A stretch of 64,000 nt of DNA from Todiramphus chloris collaris (GCA_025345505.1 JANVCC010000040.1:10136023-10200022), one strand, 5' to 3'. Numbered from the stretch's first letter, positions 26,080-40,412 are shown. Made by a program: numbers and translations. The notes: a model not told the origin generated them from the sequence alone.

Positions 26080-26430
26080 TTTGGGCAACTATCAATTGAG
26101 TGTGACTGTAATTGATAACCTGAGCTGATTTTACATTCTGTTACAAATCCAGGTTCAAGAGGTTAATTATGGCCCGGCCACAGCTCATCCGGAAACACGA
26201 GGCCGCTTGCTGTATGCCTATTTAATGAAGATGTACTGCATGGATTACAGCAGCTCCCTGACAAACGAGCAGACCTCAGCCAGCCCTGCAACAAGCATTA
26301 ACATTCCCTCTGTCAGTTTAACTGTCAACATCATGGTTTACAACCGTGTCACTCTCTCATTCAGAAAATGCATTGCTCTGTTTGTCCTTTCAGATACTTC
26401 TCGCTCCATGTTTTTATTCTGTTAAAGGCA
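26080..26430. promoter_or_regulatory. Strong candidate conserved noncoding element or unknown exon
   Basis: This block stands out from its AT-rich surroundings: balanced composition, no simple repeats and many CpGs (CCCGGCC, CATCCGG, ACACGAGGCCGC, AAACGAG, ACCGTG, CTCGCTCC). It opens with a homeodomain-type inverted repeat (26091-26116). On the plus strand an acceptor-like ACAAATCCAG near 26145-26154 is followed by a frame open to 26424, about 90 codons, reading for example RGRLLYAYLMKMYCMDYSSS. I do not recognise this as any protein. The simplest reading is a constrained regulatory element; an exon of an unknown antisense transcript is the alternative. Confidence 0.35.
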
Positions 26431-27282
26431 GAGGTCGATAATAGTGTGTTACCAATTAATATACAACAAAATTAAAATGAGGCAGGATCAACACTTTGCT
26501 ACTTTTTCAGCCACCTTTCTCTCCAAGACACTGAATTTAACCATGCGTCAAAGCAGTCTCAGTGTCTTTTAATGACAGGCATGCACAAGATACACACTGT
26601 AAAGAGAGCTGAAAATTACCAAAACACACACTTCCAAGGCAAGCAGTGATGTAACAAACATTACATGATGAATGGTTAAATAATTTCATCCAAAACACCA
26701 GCAAAAGTATATTCTACACATCAAACGCGGTTTCTAGTGCAGCAGAAAGAGGTTTAAAACTTAAAAAATATCTAAGGTGATAGAGCAGAAAAACCACCAA
26801 AGCAAACAATTCAGCACTACAATAACTGTACCAAAGCCCACTCTTCCAACCACACCTCCAAAACAAGAAGCAAGCAGAGATTTACTGCCGATGCACAGTG
26901 CACTTTTTCAATCTGTCTTTCCTCGCCAAGTGAAGATGAGGCAATGCAATAATCTCAGGGAGATCCTTAGCATCACAATTACCTGCTGGGGTGCACTGGA
27001 GAACACTAACAGTATTTTCCAACTTAACTTGACTTATATTACAGAGCACAGATTAATAAAATCCTCTTTTGACCAACTGCATTGTGCTCCTTATGCAAAA
27101 GGCAATCACTGACGGTAGCTCAGAAAGTAAAACAGGCAGTGAAAAAATAATGCCAGCCAGGATGTTCCATCTACAGAAACACACCAGCCTTCTGAACAAC
27201 TCCACCGCTCTTTTTCTCTCCAACCTGAAAATCTTTGAGTTAGAGATTATTTTCAGGTTTCATTTTCAGATAGAAAAAGGAG

Positions 27283-27372
27283 ACAAAAATCTCATTAGTT
27301 ATACTCTATATTCAGAAGTATTAACACAAAAATCTCATTAGTTATACTCTATATTCAGAAGTATTAACACAA
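27283..27372. repeat. Exact tandem duplication of a 43-bp unit
   Basis: Two identical 43-bp copies (27283-27325 and 27326-27368) plus four bases of a third. The unit begins ACAAAAATCTCATTAG and is not low-complexity. Perfect identity suggests a recent replication-slippage or repair duplication that may be polymorphic. Confidence 0.9.
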
Positions 27373-28270
27373 TGTTTTAAAAGGGAAATCTGACATTAAC
27401 TTCTATATGATTCAATCGTTTTAAAGAATGGTTCAAGTATATAAAAAGACCTAAAATATATAGAAGGGACCTTGTGGATGCCAAGCACAGTTTCTTACCA
27501 ATACAGGGAACCATGCCACTTAATCCTATAAATAGCTCAAACTTCATTTAAAAATATCTGTTAATAATTTTCCCTCCATAATTCCCCCTCTGGGAAGCTG
27601 TTCTGGAACCTTGATCCTTGGGTGAGTAGAAACCAGTTTTGAATTTCTAGCCAAAGGTTATTGATAGCTGTATCCATTTGTTCCTGTGCCAACAGCATCC
27701 TTAAAAAGCTCTTTACCTCCCCAGCATTTTCAGCCCTGTCCCTTCCCTTCCCCCACACAGATTCGTGGCCATCAGTCACGTCCCATCTCAGCACTCATTT
27801 CCAGGGCAATGCAGCAAGATGAGGTCTCCTCCATGCATAGAGCCTTCTGCACATCCCTTCTATTCCAAATGAATCACTCTCCAACTGATGGAACTGTGGT
27901 TATGACAGAATCTCTGACACTCCATACAATTCCTACATTTTTTTATTTCACATTTGCAACGGGGCAGAAAGTCTCAGATAACAAATAGCTATAGCTCAGG
28001 TGCTGAGCAGTTAAGCCACTAGAACACAATCTTTTGTCATCATCTCACCACACCACTATTATAAAGATAGGACAAAAAAGAATCCTGAACCGGCAGGCTA
28101 AAGAAGGTGATTTTTTTAAGACAACATAATCTTAAATGGATGTAAAAAAAAATAAATTAAAAATTGGGAAAAATAAACTTTGCAACTTGCTACTAAGGTG
28201 TTCAATGGTTAATGGATCCATAGAAAGATTATTTATCTTTAGTAAAACTACATGAAAAAAACCCCATCAA

Positions 28271-28303
28271 CTACATGGAAACTACATGGAAACTACATGG
28301 AAA
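28271..28303. repeat. Three-copy 11-bp minisatellite
   Basis: The core CTACATGG recurs at 28271, 28282 and 28293 with 11-bp spacing, and degenerate copies (CTACATGA near 28247, CTACATC near 28307) flank it. Confidence 0.8.
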
Positions 28304-29723
28304 AAACTACATCAAAACAGGCTAGTAAAAAAAACCACCAACATATTCAACATTAATATATTGCAGATGCTAAAACATCAAAAATATCTGATGCTGAAAG
28401 AGAAGTGCTTCTTATCCAGGGAAAACCTCCAAAGCCGTCCAACCTCTGGTTGTGAAAGAATCAAGATACTTCTAGCCCAAAAACGAGTATCCATGCCTTT
28501 CCTATTAAAATAACAAAAAAGAACTAAAGGCAAAAGTTCAGCCTGTCTTCACAGATCAAGAATTCCCTGAATGTATAAAAAAACTACTACAAAGTAAGGA
28601 AAGTAAAATTATCTACTTACCAACAGCAAATCTACAACATAATCAGTTAAAACTATTTAACATGAGCTAATGAGCTGGCAAATTATATGCATATTTCCTT
28701 GATCTACACTTCTTTGCTGTGTATTGTTATTAAGAATGAGTATTTATATTTAAAGACATCAATGTAAGCAGAAAATAAAGTTCCAGTCCTGAAATGTCAC
28801 TGCTAATTCTGTTTGTTTAGTGATTACTTTTATGTTAAATGAAAGCAAGATACCTGCTGCCATCAAAAAACACATTCTGGAACATATGTAGGGAACTGTC
28901 TATAGAGATGTCCTATAAGGAAGATTTTCCTTCTTTTCCATTCACTGTTCTCAAATTTAGGTTCTCTGCAACACGTTCGCTGGCTGAGAAGACAACAAAA
29001 ACACTCACTGTACACTCAGGCACTCTTCAAGCAAGTAAATAATTCCAGAGATTTCAGGGGGACTACCGAGTGCTTAAAAATAAGCCCATGATTAAGGGGT
29101 TTGCTGACAGAGGTGAGGTTTCTCAGCACCCTGCTGTACAGCATCCAGCTATATCACAGCTCCACCGCTGTGCAACACTTGGGAAAGCACACGGCCAAAC
29201 GCAATGCAGGCAGAGACCGAGCGGCTGCTGCACAAGAAACAAGGAGGAAATGCTTGAAATGTTTTTTGTCACTCTGGACTCAATACGGCTAATCAATTGA
29301 GATAAACTACTGAAAATATTCCATTGCCTCATATGTAATAACTCCAGTTTAATAATCATTGAACACAGTTGTAGCCAAAGTACTGCAATCCTAAATCAAA
29401 GATCACTTCATATCAGGAAGTCTTAAGGGACGGTTTTGTCTAAGAGTATATGTGGCATGCTCAGATATTAGCATAAAACTACAGTCGCTACAGTTATTTT
29501 CAATATAAAAGGTTGTCTACAAATCAAAATTAAATCCCCTTCACTTTATTCAGAGTAAATGGCTGCAAAAGCATGCAAACAAATTAACTGAAAGCTTGAA
29601 AGTCAAGTTCTCAATTACTGTTTAACAGCAACTTTACTATATTTGAATATAATTTACTGTATACTTCGCTGGTTTAAAATGGAATCCAATACAGTATAAT
29701 AAAACCCAAATAGCACAACAAAT

Positions 29724-29749
29724 GATTGATGATGATGATGATGATGATG
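29724..29749. repeat. (GAT)n microsatellite
   Basis: Seven uninterrupted GAT units after an imperfect one. The short plus-strand frame of repeated Met that it creates is an artefact of the repeat. Confidence 0.9.
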
Positions 29750-32406
29750 CAAATGTATGAATACTTGGGTTGGAATAGTGCTGTTTGTGGATATATTGCT
29801 AAATACTGTACTATCCTAGCATCTAATAAATCATTCATGAAAAGCCAGACTTTACAATTTGCTGTGCAACTGCTCAAAACCTGCATCATTTCTAAACGAC
29901 TGCTGATGCAATGACTTTAGAGGAGCTTTTATTTTCAGTTATTAAAAGAAGTTGAGAACTCTCAAATAAAGCTATTTTTATTGACATAGGGAAAACAGCT
30001 AAAGCTGAAAAAGTTATAAACAGAGGCCACTGTAATGACAGAATAAAGACACGAGTTCATGGGTTTAAATGCCATCAAATACACATGACAGCATTTTGCT
30101 GACCTACACCATCCGTTAATTAGCAATGTTACAAACTAGCACCACACTTACACGTGTAAGAACACAAAACATCTGCATTATCATAGAGAGACATATATAA
30201 CATCATCTTTATAATAATGATGGAGTGTTCTATGCAGAGTGTTCTATTTGCAGCGGTGATTCATTGTGCTAGGGGAAAAAAATGCTGACACTTTGAGAAG
30301 ATATTTTCCCGTAAAAGGTTGAAGTCCTTAAGCAGCAAAAAACACCAACGTCCATCATCTTTAAACTCTATTGATTTCTGGTGAAGATTTAAAAGGCTGT
30401 TTACTTATTTCCCATCATTTCTGTCAGAGCTGTAACAGTTCTCTTCCCACTGAATAAACCTCTCATGATCCTCTTGGTGATTAAGGTCAGACAAAATGTC
30501 AAACTCCTAATGCTAAGTGCTTTCACATTAAAAATTAATACCAAATCACCAAGTAAAATCCAAACAAGAAGTCAGACATGTAAACAGTACACAATAAGGG
30601 TAATACTGACCATTACAAAAAAGAGCTATAATGCATACATGAAAAAACATTTGGCAACAGGTAAGAGCACATTCTTTCACTTTTGCATCTTTGACCTCCT
30701 TTCTTATTTTAGAGTTATTGTACTATGTTTGACACAATCCTTTTAAAAATCCTTTTTCCATTAAAGCTTGCAGTCGCCTCCTCTATTTACCCCCAAATGC
30801 CATTTACTATATGACTGAAGTATTACAAGGATTGTTTTTATTTTATTCTGAATTTCATCCAGGAAGCACGTACTATTTTTACGGCTGCTGCTAAATAGAA
30901 AGTCAGTGTACAGGTAACCAAAAGACATCCAAAGGTCCCCCTAAACCAAAATCAAATTAAATGCTAATTATCTATACAGTACTTTACACTAGAAATCATT
31001 GCATGCCTGAATATAGACATATAGAACACAGCTCTGAAAGAGGATTCCCCTGGCTTTCTGTCCAGCCTGCTCCCACTTCAGGCAACCAGACCATATTACT
31101 TCATTCATAAACTTACCAAGTTCAATCCTAAAACTAATTACTTTCTTCAACCTTTTAAGCAGTTACTCATATCCTGAGGAAAAGCATGAAACCAACGTGT
31201 GCAGAGTCAAACTTCCAGGGTGACTGGAAGCCTGCAAGTAATGATATAATAAACTGTGAAGGTAAATCTTAAATAAGGTACAAAGATGGCCAAGGGTGAA
31301 AATACTAGTTTGTATAACTAACTGTGAGTTTATTTAAGGATGTAACTTTAAAGTTCTGGTTCACCTTGCCAATCTAACTAACCACAAAAATTGCTGGTTT
31401 AGAATCCAGTAACAACATAAATGAACTATTCCCAGGCGTTAGCATGAGGAAAGAATCTATATGCAGTGGGTTCTAAATGACAAAACTTCTGCCATTTCTG
31501 CTTCTGTAACGTTGTCTGTAAGCAGTAAAGGACTGCTCAGCCTTATCGTCCTTGACTTATTCTGCCAAGGCCCTACACAATATTCCCAGTTTGGAGTGGA
31601 AATAGCTCAATTTATTTACACATGCTTCTCACCAATGTAACCATGCATCTATTTTGTGCACCTGCCTAGATACTGATGAAGAAAATAAGAGTACTGCCCA
31701 TGGATTTGCTTGACTCTTAGAAGAGTTAGCTCACTTATCAGCAAGAACAACTGATTTAAGACCAGCTCTTGTGAGAGCTGTGCTTCATATACTGATGCTG
31801 TGCTACCTAACACTGCCTGCGATTTTACTGTACTGAAGGATGGTCAGTAGGAGGTATGACAAGGCATCATACAGTAGAAAGAGGGATGATTCTGTGATAG
31901 GCTTTAATATCAAGCTACGAATATCAATCAAATGCAATTAGTTTCCACCACAGATCATTAAAAATCACAAAGCATAGTAAAACCAAAATTGTTACTCTAA
32001 TTAATAACCAACTGGTTGGCTTTTAAAAGTCAAAGTAACTACACAGGGAATTATGATTTGTTAATAAGCCAACTTTTTTTTTTGAGTTCTACCTTGCTCC
32101 CACAAGACTCTGATGTGAAAAGACATGTCCAGGAAGGGTCACAATCCTTGACTGTAAAATACAACACGAACACCAGGTTGTTCACTTCATATGCTTTGTT
32201 TAGCATAGAGGCAAAAAAGGAGAGATTGTTAGACACGCTTATGGCCTGGCAGTGATACAGCAGAGAAAGAGGAAACAGAGAACCACTAAGATCTGCATTA
32301 GTTCTGCAATGTATTTAACAAGGAATTTTATGTTCTCCTTCAGAAGCACAACTAGCACCACAACTCTACCTAAGCGTGCAGTGAAACTCTGTAACTGAAA
32401 TTAGCA

Positions 32407-32500
32407 GAATTAAAAACCCAAACAAAACCTCTTTAAAAAAAAAAAAAACAAACCAAAAAAACCCCAAAACCAAACCCAACAAAAAAAAACCCCACCCTTA
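32407..32500. repeat. A/C-rich low-complexity tract
   Basis: Poly-A (A14 at 32435-32448) flanked by A/C mixtures such as CCCCAAAACCAAACCC. Tracts of this kind are scattered in bird introns. Confidence 0.85.
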
Positions 32501-33266
32501 CTTTTGCTACACATTATGGATGATACATTAACTAAAAGACCAACAGAACATGAAATTTTCTACATGGTTATTCAACTATACCCAGTATGGGTGCATAAGC
32601 ATACAGATTTCAAATATTTAGCCTATAGCACACCTTAAGAAGTCAGTGAAGTGAAACATGCTTATTCAGCACACTGAATATGGTAATGACAGCACTTAAC
32701 CAGCGTTAAGCATATTACACAAATCTCTTCAATACTTCAAAAAATTGATCTGCAAATTGTATTTGCCCTTGTTTAAAGTTTAAACATTGTAAAATACAAG
32801 TTTAATATAATTTTAACATAAATAATTAAGTATTTTAGATCTTTCAAGGTCACTTCCTACGTTAATGTGTATACTGTTTAATATCTCTTAAATACTCATT
32901 TCAGATATCAACACCTAAATGCTTTAGGAAAAAACCTGCATTTCTGATCCAAATTTTTTTGTTTGTTTTGTTTTATACTTGTTCTCTTTTTTATTAAAAA
33001 TCACTAAGTATCCTGAATTTTAAAGACTTTAAAGAAGTCAAAGAATATTTATTCCTGCCTTTAAAGCACAAATTTATACACAAGAGTATTATTTCATAAG
33101 GAGGTTAATTGCCTAATGAAATAATGATTTGTATACGAAAATGTTATAGTTTACCAAAAAATAAAACCCCAACAAATTATTGGTAAGAATTTTTAAAATT
33201 ACAATATGAATTGGAACTGCTATAAAACTTGCTACATTCTTTTCCTTGGCGTCCTTGCCTTCTGTG

Positions 33267-33283
33267 ATTGGTCAGTGCATTGG
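33267..33283 (-). promoter_or_regulatory. Tandem CCAAT boxes
   Basis: Two ATTGG pentamers 12 bp apart, giving CCAAT twice on the minus strand. NF-Y often binds paired CCAAT boxes in promoters, but no CpG-rich promoter or transcript is evident here. Confidence 0.15.
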
Positions 33284-34377
33284 CTATGATCCCTATCTCA
33301 TGGTCATTTGGTTTTATTTGTAAATCAATAAGTGTTTAAATATTAGATGTGTAAATATTCCACTTCAAATGAGATAACCTTGCTGTACAGTGGTGCTTTC
33401 TTGCTCTCCTTCCCATCCATCATGCTTGTTTGCATAATGGCAGTGATGGAGCAAAACCAGCAGAGTACACTTCAACACAGCAGAACTCACACTCTAGCAG
33501 TTCAAGCACTCAATTCCCAGGTATGGGATGTAGACCTGACCCTGAACAAGGAATCATGCCATGTAACAGGAGATCCCAATAACCCCAAGTGAAAATGCTG
33601 GCTCAACCTCAAGGTAGTCGAGAGACACTCACTGACTTTAACTAGATTTATCTGATAAAGTGTGAGCCTTCAGTGTCCAGGAACTTGCTAGATGTTGCTT
33701 TTTATCAATCTGCAGTATTCAAGATCTTGCCCTCAGAATCCTCTGAGAGACTCATAGCAGGTCATACTAGTGACAAGGGCACATATACCTGCTAAAGAAC
33801 CATCTTTAGGTGGGTAGAGAGTCAGAAGATAAAGTAGACATCTATCAGGAAGAATTAATGAGAATATGTTAATAGATAACAGCAAACTGTTTGTTTGATA
33901 CTGTTTCTGCTCCAAAGAGATGCCAAACTTGCCCATTTTGGAGCTGTTTTTCTGTCACTCAAGTAGATGAGACAGGACAGACATCTTCATAGCAGAAATT
34001 TATACACATTAATCTTTACTTTACAAAGACAGAACACAAATCTACATTCCACAACTATACATAGCCAAAACAAAAAAAGATGTTCCTTATTTCCTCATTA
34101 GATATTCCACTATCTGTAGTTTCCTACGCTGTCTAAAGAAAACTAAGGTAATTGACTGTCTAAATGAAAACTTCATGTGTGAGAAGAAACAATAAAACAG
34201 ATTCATTTCTGCTTTTAGAAGCCTGAGATTAATCACAAAGGAATATAATTAAGAACACCTAAATTACTCTTCACTAATAATGTTTTGCTTTCCATACTTA
34301 CTCAGCTTCAAACAACAGCCCTCTCATGTACATTTTATATTAAAATCTTTTAAACCTTCTACAGATGTTTTGAAACC

Positions 34378-34391
34378 TTTTTTTTTTTTTT
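34378..34391. repeat. Homopolymer T14
   Basis: An uninterrupted T run; simple sequence in the intron. Confidence 0.9.
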
Positions 34392-37300
34392 AAGAAGAAA
34401 TTATTTAGACTAAATTAACTAGAAGCCTTTAAGACCAGCTCTTCCTAGTTTGAATATGCAGATTTTCACCTACTAGTGCAGTTAAGCAATGCTTAGCCTT
34501 TGAAAAGAGTGGAATTTAGCTGGGTTTGTGTTTTGTATTATACACGGATAATCTACAGATCTGAACTTCAGGGAGTTCTGTTACGCAATGGTTTACGTTT
34601 AGCTTGATCTTGTCTCTGAGAAAAATGAGGTGATTGTTACTTCATTTGACAAAAATTCAAGAGTATTGAATCATATCAACTTCTCTGAAATGGCAATCTT
34701 CCTCACGTTTCAAAAATCTCCCTATGCCAAAAATAACTTCATCATTTGAATACTTTGAAAATAGAAATATGTTTTTCAGAGAAGAGTCAGTTATAAGCAT
34801 TACAGAATTGTTAAAACTGTTTAAGTTATATATCCTAATTAGTTTGGCAGAGCTAATACAAATTATGTTTACAGACTAACAATAATAAAATTGAAGTACT
34901 AGTTAAATATCTAAAATAATTAAAGGAACCATTTTTAGTCTGGCATAATTAGCTAATTCACTTTACAAGCATTTATTAAAATGAATTCACATGTTATATT
35001 CCATAGGTAGTTACACAATACTGTTTATACAGGAAAAATATAATGAACCAAACTCTTTGTATGCAGCCCTCCACAATTAAAACGAAGACTCCCCAAGTAA
35101 TATCAATCTAGGATAGACTAATTAAGTTTGGTTTGATAACCATTCATTTCTTCTATTGCCTCTGAGCAAATTGTTTATTAGAGAAAGTTATTTTACACAA
35201 ATCAAATCAAACTGGGTAAACCATTATATTTGAGAGAAACCTTAGCCATCAGTCAATTAATCCATCATTTTCTCCAGACACTTTTGTTTAACAAGCAGAT
35301 CATATTATCAACAATTTAGATATTCTATGATTCAATTATGACAGAAAATTTATTGACAGCTTCTCTAATACTTTTGTTATGAATAAATATTAAATGTTCT
35401 CCACTTTTGATGAGTAAACCAAATGCAATCATGTGTTAAATCTAATAGTCAAAACCTGAGTGATACTTGCAAATGAAATGTTTAAAAAATATTTTAAGCC
35501 AAAATATGTGTAAATTATTAAATAAACCAAATGTACCTCACAATTTCTAAGAAACGTGCAAACAAGTTACTTGATTTCCACTAGTGGATGAAAACATCTA
35601 AAAATACTACCAAATATGTATGAAGAGATTTAACATAAATAAAAATAAACAGCTTCATGCAGTGTTCCATAAAACAAAAGGCATTATTATGCAAAAATGG
35701 TATTCCCACAACGTAAAGACTCTTTCTACTACACAAAAGAACTGCTTAAAAGTTAATTGAAATAGATTCTCCACACCTAATATGAAGATATTTGCTCTTA
35801 GGAATCACATCTATTAAAAAAAACAATTTGTGAGAATTTATAATTACAGCTGTCTTAAACTCAAGAAAAGAATATTACCTAAGAAAGATTACTCTCAGAA
35901 TATTCAAACCTCCTGACAGACATCTCTCTTTGAAGAAATAAGATACTGACTCATTTACAAGTGAGCTAACCGATTCATGATGAAAGGACCAGAGGACAAT
36001 GGAAAAGCTCTATCTAAACTAATGTCCATTAAAGAGATAATGGAATTACAGAAACTTCTATCAATATATTAGAACATCATTATTACTTCAAAGTATTTTT
36101 CCTTGAGACAAAGAAGTTGCTATTATAATGAAGGGACTTTAAGTAGGTTTATAGCTACAAAGGAAAAGTACTGAAGCTGAGTTTCAGAGAGGGAAGTATC
36201 CACATAATGAAAACAGAGCACACACTCATTGTTTGTCAGCATTTGAACACCATAAACTGCTTAACAGTCAATAAAAGAGCGAGCTGTTCACGTGAACCTC
36301 AGACAAATGCTGTTCTTCAGGTTTCCCAGGTCTAACACATTCTATTCATAAGAAGCAAGTATGGTTTTGTATGCAGACTCCATATCAGCAATATACTGTG
36401 ACCACCTCTTAACCTGGAATGCTCCTATTGTACATATCCTAGTTAAAAATATCCTAAAGACGTGCTTATGGTCAAACATCTATAAAATACCACAAACCCA
36501 TAATATCCTCCTCTATTCCTACCTCCTTCTATTTGGGCCATATATAATAATGTACTGTGGTTTACAGACATTACCTCTGCTTCTTTAAGAACTGAAATGA
36601 CATTATGAATTTATGCCAAATGGAAGCAAAAGAAAAGTCAAATGTACTTTATTAAAAAGCACGTATTTCCAAAACCCCTGGCAAAAGTGATTTCACATCA
36701 AGCTACTCGATGCCTCCCGGTAATTGCATACTCTCTACTGATGGTCTCACTGATACCTATTAAGAAGTCCAGAAGCTAATATGCAGAAATATAGAACATT
36801 ACTATTATTTTATGTTCTGAAACTTCAGTTGTCAGGAACATAGCTGGCCGTTAATCTACACCAAACACACTGTTTCACAGAACTCAACAGGACTCCTCAG
36901 GTGCTTAAAGCCTTTTACTTCCATGTAAATACCAAAGCCCTGCTGCATCAGTGCTGTAGCACACTTCACAGAAAATGGTCATCTCAAGAATTTTATTGGC
37001 AATAGTTGCTCATCTGTGATGCATTCAATAGGGTGAACTGCTTAAGTTCTTTCAATATAGCTCCCACATTAAGACCTGTTGCTTTAACTGGTAATTAAAA
37101 TTACAAAGAAAGTTATTAAGTGAGTGAATGTAGATTAAAAATTCCTTTCACAGCTGCACATGTGCCTGAGAATAGTAGGACAAGATAAATAAATAGTAAA
37201 GATGAATGATCAACATGTTTTATCAGAAGACTGCATGCTCCAAGACAGTCACATCTACAGCAGCTCCCACTTGCCTTCTTGCACGGACGCTACCAACTAT

Positions 37301-37895
37301 GCAGTCAGGACCAAAAGGCAGTCCTAAAAAGACTGTAATGCCTATGCAGCCATACAAATAGCAAGGACAATGTGAGACAGAGAAAAGGGTCAGAATTACA
37401 TTTTCAGCAGTCGAGTGGTCTTATATCAACTTAAGTGGGCCATGAAAGTGTCCCGTCAAACTTCATTAACCATGATTCCTGGAGCTGTTACACCTACATT
37501 GATTCCCTGTCCAACAAATCCTCTTCCTACCACAGGTGCACTCTGAGCACAAAATGAGCTTTTTAGTCAAATGAGACCATTTACCAGTGCCCAGAACTCC
37601 CTGCAGTGTAAGGTCCTCGTAAAGTGTTTCACTGCAATTGTAAATATAGTGTGTTACTTAAGGATAGGGTTGTAGGGTTTTTTCCCTGTTGATAAACATA
37701 TCTTATCTGCAGGATTAAACTTAAACCCTGACTGCTGAGTGCGTGACAAGACTATTTAATGCAAAGTGTGTCCAGCATCATTTCACTGAGTGCAAGAGAT
37801 AGTGAGCTTAGAAAGGGAAGACAGACAGGGCGTAAGTATGTATCTGGATTGTGCATCTCAAGGATCCCTTTTACTGGTAATTCATTCTTTTCTTC

Positions 37896-37911
37896 TTTTT
37901 TTTTTTTTTTT
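37896..37911. repeat. Homopolymer T16
   Basis: A T run following a TTCTTTTCTTC stretch. Confidence 0.9.
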
Positions 37912-39382
37912 AATAATAATTCAGATGGATATTCATACAGTGAAGAAAAAACAAGTAATAACAGAGATTCATGTTTATGTTACAGAAAGCTCTACGTAGC
38001 TGCTCAGTAGATAAGAATGAAGAAACTTTTCTGTGGAGACAAAAATGTAGATTTATCTCTGGAGGAAAGCATTGGGATAAATGGACAAGACTTCATTTTG
38101 ATAGCCTCTGAGAAGTTTTAACCCTGCCTGTTACCTTTCTCAGCAGTGCCTGCATGGAGATAATCAAGCCCTACAGAGGCTCCTCTCCCAACACCTCAGC
38201 ACCCAAATGCTTACAACCCTTGCTCATGCAAAAATTCAGCTACTGACAACTTCCAGGAGCAGCATGATTCTACCTTCCTCAAATGAGAAACCACATTTTG
38301 CTGTAATAGTCTAAAAAGTCTAAAAGGGAAGAATCAAATATTGATGCCAGACAACATAGACTGTAGCACAAATTTAGAGGGTGTGAAGATCCAGATCCTC
38401 CCGAAGAGGCTAGTAAAAAGGATATGATGACATCGCTGAAGGATGCTGACACCTTGTCACCATAACAGCCCCTGATGTCTTTTTCTCTTTCAGAACCTAT
38501 CTTTGAAATCTCATGGTAAAAAAAAAAAAGAGTATGAAGAGAAGCTTTGCTCTCTGAATGTCTCATAGGAGGAAGGCCTAAGTACCAGCACTGGCAAAAC
38601 GGAGGACTGAAATTAATTTTGCTTTTTGACTTTGTCATGCCAAGCCAAACAGGTGAAAAGACATCCATTTCCTTCCTAAAACACCTGTAACAATCAGTAC
38701 TGCCCAAACTGCCTCTGTCAGGGCTTACATGCCAACTATCCCTGACATGAACTTGCAGGAAAAGCAGTGAGATACTACAAACTTTAGGTCTTGGGTGGCA
38801 AAACTTTTCTGGTTAAAGACAGGGAGGAGAATTTTTTGCTGTTAACCTGAGAAAGCCACCAAAGGAACACAATTTGAAGACCTGGACAGCCATGCCTGAA
38901 GCATTCTAAATGAGCGCACACAGGGACAGAGACTTCAGGAGTAGAACATCCCTGTTACAGTCTGGACAGCGCAGAATATGATTCCTTCACTGTAGTGATG
39001 ATGGGGAGGGGTTCTCCTAGAAAATAGCAAGGTCTTTCTATATAAGATTAACAGTTATTCTTGTGCAAGCAGATTAACAATCATTTGAGTTTACCAGAAA
39101 GCACAGAGCTACTCTCAATTTTTCTGCAGTAAAGTATATCAACACTTTTCTAAGGAGAAAATTCCACAGATTCTCTTCCTGTTCACAGCAACAATATGAC
39201 ATCATGGACATGCAGATCTTGAAAGTGGTAAATGAAGTTCTCTTACATTTCAAAGGAGACACCTCTTGCAGAACAAGCAGTCAAAAGCTATCAGTTTAGA
39301 AGGTGACTGACCTGCAACACTTTAATGATATGGAAGGCCAAAAGTGGAACTGAAAGAATACATGAAGAAAAGCTTTGCTATT

Positions 39383-39399
39383 AAAAAAAAAAAAAAAAA
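39383..39399. repeat. Homopolymer A17
   Basis: The longest homopolymer seen in the window. No obvious retroposed body precedes it. Confidence 0.9.
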
Positions 39400-39715
39400 G
39401 AACTTAAACAGAGCTAAGAGCATTTTGCCTTTACAGCCATACCCATGCAGTGGGGATAACAGAGAATGGGGTGTGAGAACACCGATGCTCTAACTGTATG
39501 ACTCTTAACAGCAGAGGCACTGCCATAAACTCTTCCGGTGAGAACATATGATTTGTTTACAGAGCAGCAACACATGCAGAAATGCAGGCAGTTCAAAGGC
39601 TATTTATACTTTCCTTCTTTAACAACAAACATTCATAATGAAAGCACTGTAACATCTGCTAGGTCACTTGCACATAAATTGTTGCAAGAGCTATACTGAA
39701 ACTTCCCATTCTTGG

Positions 39716-39811
39716 AAAACAACAAGCAAACAAAGAAAAAATAAAAATAATTTAAAAAATCCAAAACAAAACAAACCACAACAAAATCAACCCTCACAAC
39801 CAAAAAAAAAC
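39716..39811. repeat. A-rich low-complexity tract
   Basis: Adenine-rich with scattered C. On the sense strand it is U/G-rich. No retroposed body was recognised upstream. Confidence 0.8.
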
Positions 39812-40412
39812 CATGGGACAAATGATAATAAAGTTCCTGGATGAGTGAGCGAGTACTAGCACTGCCCAGTGATGTGAATTTTACACCTCTATTTAGATGA
39901 TTCCTCCAAAATATATATGCTAGATATCTCTTTTTAATAATAGTTCCTAGAATCAACACACCTACTGCAACTTCAAAACAGGAACAGGAGTTGAGAGCTC
40001 CCAAGTGAGCCCCTGAGATCCCAGCTGAACTACAATACGGTAAACTTGAATATTTATCATGTCAGCAGCCAATTATTCAACTTTTGTAATAAAATAAAAC
40101 TCCCAGACACTAAATCTCATTCACAGACCACACAGGGGTGTATGGTCATTCTTTTTTGTTTTCTATTTGTGCTAAGGATCCATTGACTACAATAATTACA
40201 TTTTCAGTACGGCCGCTAACACCCATTGTTATAGCACAGTAAGTTTCTCCATACCTTCTCAAAATCAAGCTGCCACAAACGCACACTCATAGGTTGGTAC
40301 CTGAATACAACCAAGGCTTGTAGGTCCTACTGAAACACAAGTAACCGATCGCAGAAGAGTCCCTACCTGGCCTACTCGGAATCAATCCTGTTACGGAGTA
40401 TCTTAAGGTCTA

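Noticed and set aside
29726-29914. Frame starting with repeated Met
   Set aside because: Created by the (GAT)n microsatellite.
38279-38707. 142-codon minus-strand open frame
   Set aside because: Within chance expectation, no recognisable domain, intronic position and no splice signals that would join the RANBP17 phase.
39383-39399. A17 run as a processed-pseudogene tail
   Set aside because: No cDNA-like body or target-site duplication upstream.
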